From: Microbispora sp. NBC_01189 | GTDB lineage: Bacteria; Actinomycetota; Actinomycetes; Streptosporangiales; Streptosporangiaceae | Direction: 5' to 3' | DNA: 64,000 nt | NCBI RefSeq assembly: GCF_036010665.1 | Contig: NZ_CP108581.1 | Coordinates: 751,501 to 815,500 of the forward strand | In this document: positions 58,330 to 64,000 of the stretch, one piece after another | How the letters are laid out: each line of letters opens with the position of its first letter | Numbering within the stretch: the first letter of the stretch is position 1 | Program-made: the position numbers and the translations under genes | Notes under the pieces: generated by a model | Database searches by the model: none | What the model was told of the DNA's origin: nothing | The model's input: only the letters and a program-made list of their open reading frames with translations

Positions 58330-60017
58330 CCGATGTCCTCGTACCTGAGGTCGTAGAAGCCGCCGGCTCCGATGTTGGCCAGCGCGGACCGCACCACGAC
58401 GCCCTGCGGGCACTGGTAGAGCGGCAGCACGTTGACCTCCTTCCAGACCAGCCGGTCGGCGTCGTTGAGCAGGCCGGGCACCCGGGCGGGGTCGAGCAGG
58501 CTGCCGGCGCGGTACATCGCCTGGTCGATCTGCTTGCTGCCGCTGCGCCCCAGGTTGGAGTACCACTCGACGTCGTCGCCCTTGCCGCGCTCCCCGTCGG
58601 CGTAGACGTCGAAGGCGCCGGACACCGGGTACGGCGTGCTCGGGTAGGCGAAGGCGGCGAGGTCGAAGTCGCCGGGGATGAGGTACTTGCCGAAGAAGTC
58701 GTTGAAGGACACCTTGCGCACCTCGGCCCGCACGCCGACGCGCTGCAGCATCCGCCCGGCCGCCTGGGCCTCGGCGAGGCTCGGCGGGATCCCGTCGGGG
58801 ACGACGAAACGCAGCGTGAGCGGCTTGCCGTTCTTCGTCCGGGCCTTGCCGGACATCTTCCAGCCCGCCTGGTCGAGCAGCCGGCCGGCCAGGGCCGGGT
58901 CGTAGCCGCCGATCTCCCGTGCGTTGGCCTGGTAGCCGTACTGGCTGTTCATGAGGAAGTGGTTGTCCAGGGTCACGGTCGGCCACCCGAGGCCCTTGAG
59001 GTCGGCCTGCATGAGGGCACTCCGGTCGAGCGCCGCGGCGACGGCCTGGCGCACCCGGACGTCGGACAGGACCGGGCTCTCGCCGTTCAGGGTGAACTGG
59101 CGGTACTGCGTGCCGGCGGCCTGCCGGACCACCGCGTCCCACGCCTCCCTGACCCGCGCGTAGTCGTCGGGGGACGGGCCGACCTCGAACACGTCGACGT
59201 CCCCCTTGGTGAACGCGCGCACCATCTGGTCGGGCCGCACCGTCCGGAACACCACGCGGTCGAGCTTGGGCCGGTTCCCCCACCAGGCGGGGTCGCGGGC
59301 GAGGGTGACCGTCCTGCCCTTGGCGTCGAGCCGCTCCACCCGGAACGGCCCGGCGGTCACCGGGATCCGGTTGATCCAGTCGGAGTTGAACGCGGCCGGC
59401 GTCGCGTTGGTCGCGCTGGGATACAGCGGCGTGAACAGCGACTGCCACTCGTTGAACGGCTGCGCGAGGGTGACCACCACCTCGCGGTCGCTCGATCCCC
59501 GGGCCACGCTCTGGATGTTCTCGTAGGCGATGGCGGCGTCGACCCGGTAGTCGTGGTCGCGCCCGCTCATCGCCTTCCACTGGGCGGCGAAGTCGTTCCA
59601 GGTGATCGGCTTGCCGTCCGACCACCTCGCCTTGGGGTTGATCGAGTAGGTGATGACCTGCCGCGGAGAGGTGGCGGTGATCCGGGCGTTGGTCACGTAG
59701 TCGGTGTCGAGGGACGGCCGTCCCCGCTCGTCGGACCGGAAGGTGCGCGGCATGAGCGCGTCGGTCACGGCCTCGACCGCGTTGCCGTCGCCGTCGACGT
59801 GGTTGCGGTTCCACTGGGTGGGGAAGTCGACGAGCCCCCACCGCAGGGTGCCGCCGTCCTTCACCTTGTCCCGGGGCAGGGGGTTGATGTCGTACGCCTT
59901 GACCGGGGAGGGGGCGAGCGCGCCGTCCTGTTCACCGGGCCCCCGCTGCGCGCCGCAGGCGGCCGCGGTCCACACGGCCGCCAGCAGGGCCAGGGCGACC
60001 GGCCGTCGTGGTCTCAC
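58317..60017 (-). CDS. Oligopeptide-type ABC transporter substrate-binding lipoprotein
   Basis: This 566-residue protein of the SBP_bac_5 (OppA/DppA) family has a lipoprotein signal (LLAAVWTAAAC; Cys21 as the lipid anchor). The family region NPKARWSDGKPITWNDFAAQ lies near residue 130, and PVTAGPFRVERLD near 220. It should bind peptides or similar solutes at the outer face of the membrane. GGAGGAGCGGAG precedes the GTG, and TAGGGT (reverse strand, 60040-60045) is a good -10. No permease genes are adjacent, so it is an orphan binding protein in this window. It faces the pxp operon tail to tail. Confidence 0.9.
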   Translation of the reverse strand: MRPRRPVALALLAAVWTAAACGAQRGPGEQDGALAPSPVKAYDINPLPRDKVKDGGTLRWGLVDFPTQWNRNHVDGDGNAVEAVTDALMPRTFRSDERGRPSLDTDYVTNARITATSPRQVITYSINPKARWSDGKPITWNDFAAQWKAMSGRDHDYRVDAAIAYENIQSVARGSSDREVVVTLAQPFNEWQSLFTPLYPSATNATPAAFNSDWINRIPVTAGPFRVERLDAKGRTVTLARDPAWWGNRPKLDRVVFRTVRPDQMVRAFTKGDVDVFEVGPSPDDYARVREAWDAVVRQAAGTQYRQFTLNGESPVLSDVRVRQAVAAALDRSALMQADLKGLGWPTVTLDNHFLMNSQYGYQANAREIGGYDPALAGRLLDQAGWKMSGKARTKNGKPLTLRFVVPDGIPPSLAEAQAAGRMLQRVGVRAEVRKVSFNDFFGKYLIPGDFDLAAFAYPSTPYPVSGAFDVYADGERGKGDDVEWYSNLGRSGSKQIDQAMYRAGSLLDPARVPGLLNDADRLVWKEVNVLPLYQCPQGVVVRSALANIGAGGFYDLRYEDIGYAS

Positions 60018-60163
60018 GTGTCTCTCCGCTCCTCCGGCTACCCTACGAATTAGATTAGTAGCAGGAAGTGACGACCGGCGTCAGCGGGACACGCACCGCC
60101 GTGCCGCGGCTCTCCTCCGCATCACGACGGCTCGCGGATCACGATGGCTCGGGGATCAGGACG

Positions 60164-62512
60164 TCAGGACAGCTCGTCCACCGCGCTGCGGACGTCCTCG
60201 CTGGTGATCGTGGTCAGCTCGGCGGCGTTCGCCGTGCCCTGGGCGGCCAGGCGCACGTCGCGCCGCAGGGCCGCGCGCTCGTACAGCGAGCGGGCGAAGC
60301 GGCCGTTGCCCAGCCCGTCGATCAACCCCTCGCGGCAGACCCAGTCGAAGACGTCGGCCAGGTCGCGCCCCGCGGAGGCGTCGAACCTGTCCCCGGCCGC
60401 GGCGGCCTGCAGATCGGCGATCTCGGCCAGCTCGGACGGCGAGTAGGAGGGGAACGCCACCCGCTGGTTGAACCGCGAGGCCAGGCCGGGGTTGGTGGCG
60501 AGGAAGGCGTCCATTTCGCGCTCGTAGCCCGCCAGGATTATCACCAAGCGGTCGCGGTCGTCCTCGGCCCGCTTCAGCAGGGTCTGCACGGCCTCGGACC
60601 CGAAGGCGTCGCCTCCCGAGTAGCCGGTGTTGACCAGGCCGTACGCCTCGTCGACGAACAGCACCCCGCCGAGCGCCCGGTCGACCAGCTCGTTGGTCTT
60701 GATCGCGGTGGCGCCCAGGTGCTGACCGACGAGGTCGGCCCTCGACGCCTCGACCACGTCGGGACGGGCCAGCAGGCCGAGCGCCGAGAAGATCCGGCCG
60801 AGGATCCTCGCGACGGTCGTCTTGCCGGTGCCGGGCGGGCCGGCGAACACGAAGTGCCGCATCTGCGACTGGACCGGCAGGCCCTGCTCCTGGCGCATCC
60901 TGGCCACCGTGAGCTGAGCCGTGATCGCGTGGACCTGCCGCTTGACCGGCTCCAGCCCGGCCATCCTGTCGAGGTCCGCGAGCGCCTCGTCCAGCGTCGG
61001 CGTGGCCTGGTAGCCGCGGTATCTCGCGGTGATCTCGTCGAACGCCTTGGTCACGTCACCGGCCGTGATCGTCACCAGGTCCTCGCCGCGCGGCGCCCCG
61101 CCCGCGCTCACCACCCGCACGTCGCGCGCCTGCGCGGCGGCCTCGGCGAGGCTGCGGGCGAAGCGGGCGTTGCCGAGATCGTCGACGAGCCCCCGGCGGT
61201 GGACGTCCTCGAAGAGGCGGCGCAGCACGGGACGGGCGTCGGGGGCGAGCCGGTCACCCCGGCGCTCCTGCACCGCCTCGATGATCTCCAGCAGCTCGCC
61301 GGGGTCGTAGCTGGGGAAGCGGACCCGGGTGGCGAACCGGCTGGACAACCCGGGGTTGGACGACAGGAAGTCGTTCGTCTCGCGCTCGTATCCGGCCAGG
61401 ATGACGATGAGCCGGTCACGGTCGTCCTCGGCCCGCTTGAGCAGCGTCTGCACGGCCTCCGCGCCGAACCGGTCGGGCTGGCCGTCGCCCGAGTTGATCA
61501 GGCCGTACGCCTCGTCCACGAACAGGACCCCGCCGAGCGCCCGGTCGATCAGCTCGTTGGTCTTGATGGCGGTCGCGCCGAGGTACTCCCCCACCAGGTC
61601 GGCCCGCTGCGCCTCGACCACGAAGGGCGTCTCCAGGAGGCCGAAGGCGTAGAAGATCTTGGCGAGGGTGCGGGCCACGCTCGTCTTGCCCGTCCCCGGC
61701 GGGCCGACGAACACGAAGTGCCGCATCGGCCGCTCGTTGGTGTAGCCCGCCTCCCTGCGCAGCCTGGCCGCCTCGATGGACGCGGCGATGGCCCGCACCT
61801 GCTCCTTGACCGGTTCGAGGCCGATCATGGACTCCAGCTCGGCGAGGGCCTGCTCGACGGTGATCGGCGGCGGCGCGCCGGTCTCGGCCGCGGCGGGCCG
61901 GTGCCCGCCCGCCCTGACCTGCTGCCGCTCGTGGGCCTCGCCGCCGACCGGCTCACGCTCCGCGCCGGCCCGCGCCCTGCGGGCCAGGATCAGGCGGTAG
62001 AGGAGCACCGCGGCGGCCGCGCCGTACGCGCCCCACAGAGCGGTGGAGGAGGACAGCGGCGACAGCGACAGCGCGACCAGCCCGGCGGCCGCCAGGGACA
62101 TGAGCGTCGTGAGCCAGGGCGGCACCCACCGGATCAGGTGGGCCGCGATCGCGACCAGCGGGCCGAGCAGCATCAGCAGGCCGGGCACGGGCGTCTGCCC
62201 GCCGAACACCGCCATGAACAGGGGCAGCAGGAGGCCCCACCCGGCGAGCACCAGCACGGTCGCGGCGGCGCGGGGATAGCTGAGCGCCAGCGCGACGAAG
62301 GCCAGCGCCGCCACGGTGCAGATGAAGGTGGGCATCAGCGACCAGTTGAGCGCGGCGGCCACCCCCATGACGGCGACCAGCAGCACCACGAACAGCACAC
62401 GCCGCCCGAACGGCGGAAGGTGGAAATAGCGGAAACGCACCTGTTCGAACAGATCACGTGCCGCAGTCCGACTTAAGAGGCTCGCCGCCCGTGCTCTGTC
62501 GGAGTCCCGCAT
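60164..62512 (-). CDS. Membrane protein with two CbxX/CfqX-type AAA+ domains
   Basis: This 782-residue protein has about six transmembrane helices in the first 190 residues (VLFVVLLVAVMGVAAALNW and others). Two AAA+ modules of the CbxX/CfqX type follow, each with Walker A (GPPGTGKTS and GPPGTGKTT), the sensor region GGVLFVDEAYGL and RAEDDRDRL. The two modules are clearly duplicates. EccA of type VII secretion belongs to the same wider family, but no ESX genes are near. GGGGAGG lies before the ATG at 62512. It may act as a membrane-bound remodelling ATPase; the substrate is unknown. Confidence 0.88.
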   Translation of the reverse strand: MRDSDRARAASLLSRTAARDLFEQVRFRYFHLPPFGRRVLFVVLLVAVMGVAAALNWSLMPTFICTVAALAFVALALSYPRAAATVLVLAGWGLLLPLFMAVFGGQTPVPGLLMLLGPLVAIAAHLIRWVPPWLTTLMSLAAAGLVALSLSPLSSSTALWGAYGAAAAVLLYRLILARRARAGAEREPVGGEAHERQQVRAGGHRPAAAETGAPPPITVEQALAELESMIGLEPVKEQVRAIAASIEAARLRREAGYTNERPMRHFVFVGPPGTGKTSVARTLAKIFYAFGLLETPFVVEAQRADLVGEYLGATAIKTNELIDRALGGVLFVDEAYGLINSGDGQPDRFGAEAVQTLLKRAEDDRDRLIVILAGYERETNDFLSSNPGLSSRFATRVRFPSYDPGELLEIIEAVQERRGDRLAPDARPVLRRLFEDVHRRGLVDDLGNARFARSLAEAAAQARDVRVVSAGGAPRGEDLVTITAGDVTKAFDEITARYRGYQATPTLDEALADLDRMAGLEPVKRQVHAITAQLTVARMRQEQGLPVQSQMRHFVFAGPPGTGKTTVARILGRIFSALGLLARPDVVEASRADLVGQHLGATAIKTNELVDRALGGVLFVDEAYGLVNTGYSGGDAFGSEAVQTLLKRAEDDRDRLVIILAGYEREMDAFLATNPGLASRFNQRVAFPSYSPSELAEIADLQAAAAGDRFDASAGRDLADVFDWVCREGLIDGLGNGRFARSLYERAALRRDVRLAAQGTANAAELTTITSEDVRSAVDELS

Positions 62513-62700
62513 CGACGCCTCCCCGCTTCGACCCCGGTTATACCGCACGCGGGAAGGGAATGGGTGGACCCCGCGCGGCACGGTGGACGGGGCACCCGCC
62601 GGTCCCTGTGATCACCTGGAACGATACGGAACCGGCGCTGTGTTCCCGACATCACCGGAAGGGCTGAGAGATCCCCTTCCCATGGCCTAAGCTGCCACGC

Positions 62701-62727
62701 ATGTTCCAGCGGGGCCGCGAGCACTGA
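62701..62727 (+). CDS. Possible 8-codon leader ORF before the MFS gene
   Basis: ATG 62701 opens MFQRGREH and a stop at 62725-62727. TAAGCT (62688-62693) ends 7 bases before the ATG, as for the leaderless genes in this window. The MFS gene starts 7 bases after this stop. It may be a leader peptide that tunes expression of the exporter, or chance. Confidence 0.35.
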   Translation: MFQRGREH

Positions 62728-62734
62728 GCGGTTT

Positions 62735-64000
62735 ATGATCATGGTTTCGGTCGGGTCCGTCACCGTCCGCGCGGCGGGCGCCCTGCGCGAGCCCCGGGTC
62801 AGCCGGTGGTCGGTCCTCGTGCTGCTGTGTTCCAGTCTGCTCCTGATCGCGGTCGACGCGACCGTGCTGCACATCGCCGTCCCCGCGCTCACGGCGGCAC
62901 TGGAGCCGTCGTCGGTCCAGCTCCTGTGGATCATCGACGTCTACTCGCTGGTGGTCGCGCCGCTGCTGGTGACGTTCGGCACGCTGGGCGACCGGTACGG
63001 CAGACGGCCGTTCGTGCTCGGCGGTTACGTGGTGTTCGGCCTGGCCTCGCTGGCGGCGGCGTTCGCCGCGACGCCGCTCGGGCTGATCGTCTCGCGGGCC
63101 TTCCTCGGCGTCGGCGGTGCGATGATCATGCCGGCGACGCTGTCGATCATCCGGCAGGTGTTCACCGACCGGCGGGAGCGGGCCGTCGCGCTCGGCGTCT
63201 GGAGCGCCGTCGCCGCCGCGGGCGCGGCCGTCGGGCCGCTGATCGGCGGGGTGCTCGTCGAGCACCTGTGGTGGGGCGCGGTCTTCCTCATCAACGTGCC
63301 GCTGCTGCTGGTCGCGCTGCCGTTCGCCGTACGGATCCTGCCCGCCTCGCCGGGGCGGGCCGACCACCCGTGGGACGCGCTCAGCGCCGCGCTGTCCACC
63401 CTCGGCATCCTGTCGGTCGCGTTCGGGCTGAAGGAGGCGGGATCGGGGCACACGCTGGGCCGGGGTCCCGCGCTCGTCGTCCTCGTGGCCGGCGCCGCGC
63501 TGCTCGCCTGGTTCGTGCTGCGCCAGCGGCGGCTGGCCTTCCCCCTGCTCGACATCGGGCTGTTCGGCCAGCGCGGCTTCGCGGCCGGCGTCGGCTGCGT
63601 GGTACTGGCCGTCTTCGCGCTGGTCGGCCTGGAGTTGATGCTGGCGCAGTATCTCCAGCTCGTGCTGGGGCTGTCCCCGCTGGAGGCCGCCGTGCGGATG
63701 CTGCCGCTCATGGTCGCGGCCGTCGCGGGCGGCCTCGCCGCCGCGCACGTGCTGGGGCGGATCGGGCTGCGCGCGACGGTCGGCGGCGGCCTCGCGCTCA
63801 CCGCGCTGTCCCTCGCCCCGGTGCTGACCTGGGGCACCGAGCAGCACCCCCTGATGCTCGCCGCGTGTTTCGCGGGGATCGGCTTCGGCGTCGAGGTCGC
63901 CCTGCTCGCGGCGTCGGACACGATCATGGCCTCGGCGCCGGAGTCGCGCGCCGGCGGCGCGGCCGCGATCGAGGAGACCGCCTACGAGCTCGGGGCCGGC
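62735..64000 (+). CDS. MFS drug transporter, DHA2 type, cut by window end
   Basis: The visible 422 codons encode a 14-helix-type major facilitator with the motifs LTFGTLGDRYGRRPFVLGG (motif A between helices 2 and 3) and AAAGAAVGPLIGGVLVEHLWW (motif C). The N-terminal helix pattern LLIAVDATVLHIAVPALTA is typical of QacA/EmrB-like DHA2 exporters. The protein is open at the right edge. ATG 62735 or ATG 62741 are possible starts; neither has a clear Shine-Dalgarno sequence. It diverges from the AAA gene over 220 bases. It should export cationic drugs or metabolites by proton antiport. Confidence 0.88.
   Translation, partial: MIMVSVGSVTVRAAGALREPRVSRWSVLVLLCSSLLLIAVDATVLHIAVPALTAALEPSSVQLLWIIDVYSLVVAPLLVTFGTLGDRYGRRPFVLGGYVVFGLASLAAAFAATPLGLIVSRAFLGVGGAMIMPATLSIIRQVFTDRRERAVALGVWSAVAAAGAAVGPLIGGVLVEHLWWGAVFLINVPLLLVALPFAVRILPASPGRADHPWDALSAALSTLGILSVAFGLKEAGSGHTLGRGPALVVLVAGAALLAWFVLRQRRLAFPLLDIGLFGQRGFAAGVGCVVLAVFALVGLELMLAQYLQLVLGLSPLEAAVRMLPLMVAAVAGGLAAAHVLGRIGLRATVGGGLALTALSLAPVLTWGTEQHPLMLAACFAGIGFGVEVALLAASDTIMASAPESRAGGAAAIEETAYELGAG

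Noticed and set aside
62600-62700. CTGAGAG suggestive of a TPP riboswitch before the MFS gene
   Set aside because: The other conserved TPP elements (GGGGTGC start and the CCTGATCCGG-type core) are absent.

Overview
The window is high-GC actinobacterial DNA. Third codon positions are almost all G or C, GTG and TTG starts are common, and hairpin terminators mostly lack T-tracts. Gene order and product types (FasR-like regulator with fabD-fabH-acpP-fabF-accD, HrdB-type sigma factor near parE and parC, DUF3052, DUF3145, DUF5998 and DUF7455 proteins) fit an actinomycete of the Streptosporangiales or a related order. The exact genus cannot be read from the sequence alone. No rRNA, tRNA, CRISPR array, transposase or phage gene was seen.

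Layout. 0-5.1 kb: peroxiredoxin, DUF3052, YjbQ and DUF1918 genes face left, and aceE (pyruvate dehydrogenase E1) faces right behind a DasR-like operator. 5.2-12.2 kb is an accessory stretch: a membrane-anchored trypsin-like protease, a VOC protein with a WYL regulator, a PHP gene broken by internal deletion, and a YjfM/YjfC/YjfL-like module whose DUF350 gene carries a frameshift. 12.3-18.6 kb is the fatty-acid block: regulator, then fabD, fabH, acpP, fabF and accD in one run, closed by a strong two-way terminator. 18.7-19.2 kb: DUF3145.

19.4-24.6 kb is the most interesting region. It holds a cytoplasmic subtilisin-like protease, an ECF sigma factor, a small two-part protein and a TPR-CHAT caspase-like protease, all on one strand with tight spacing and a 30-bp inverted repeat at the entrance. 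I interpret it as a protease-controlled sigma-factor signalling or conflict module. 24.6-35 kb: sulfurtransferase, a probable beta-helix protein, an alkaline-phosphatase-like enzyme, DUF5998, a GNAT/ADP-forming acyl-CoA synthetase fusion, a PfkB kinase, a RecQ-phosphoribosyltransferase fusion and a GNAT protein. 35-44 kb: parC and parE flank a VOC protein, a carbonic anhydrase, an SPFH pair, a carbonic anhydrase remnant and a small secreted protein. 44-47.5 kb: a GntR regulator diverges from a second aceE over a 63-bp spacer rich in palindromes. 47.6-54 kb: yaaA, a helical protein, sigA with a clear terminator, and a PAS-GAF-PP2C phosphatase. 54-64 kb: a DUF1841-like protein, the pxpABC 5-oxoprolinase operon, an oligopeptide-binding lipoprotein, a membrane protein with two AAA domains, and the start of an MFS exporter that runs off the window end.

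Several genes have a TANNNT-type -10 box only 6-9 bases before the start codon, so leaderless transcripts look common here.
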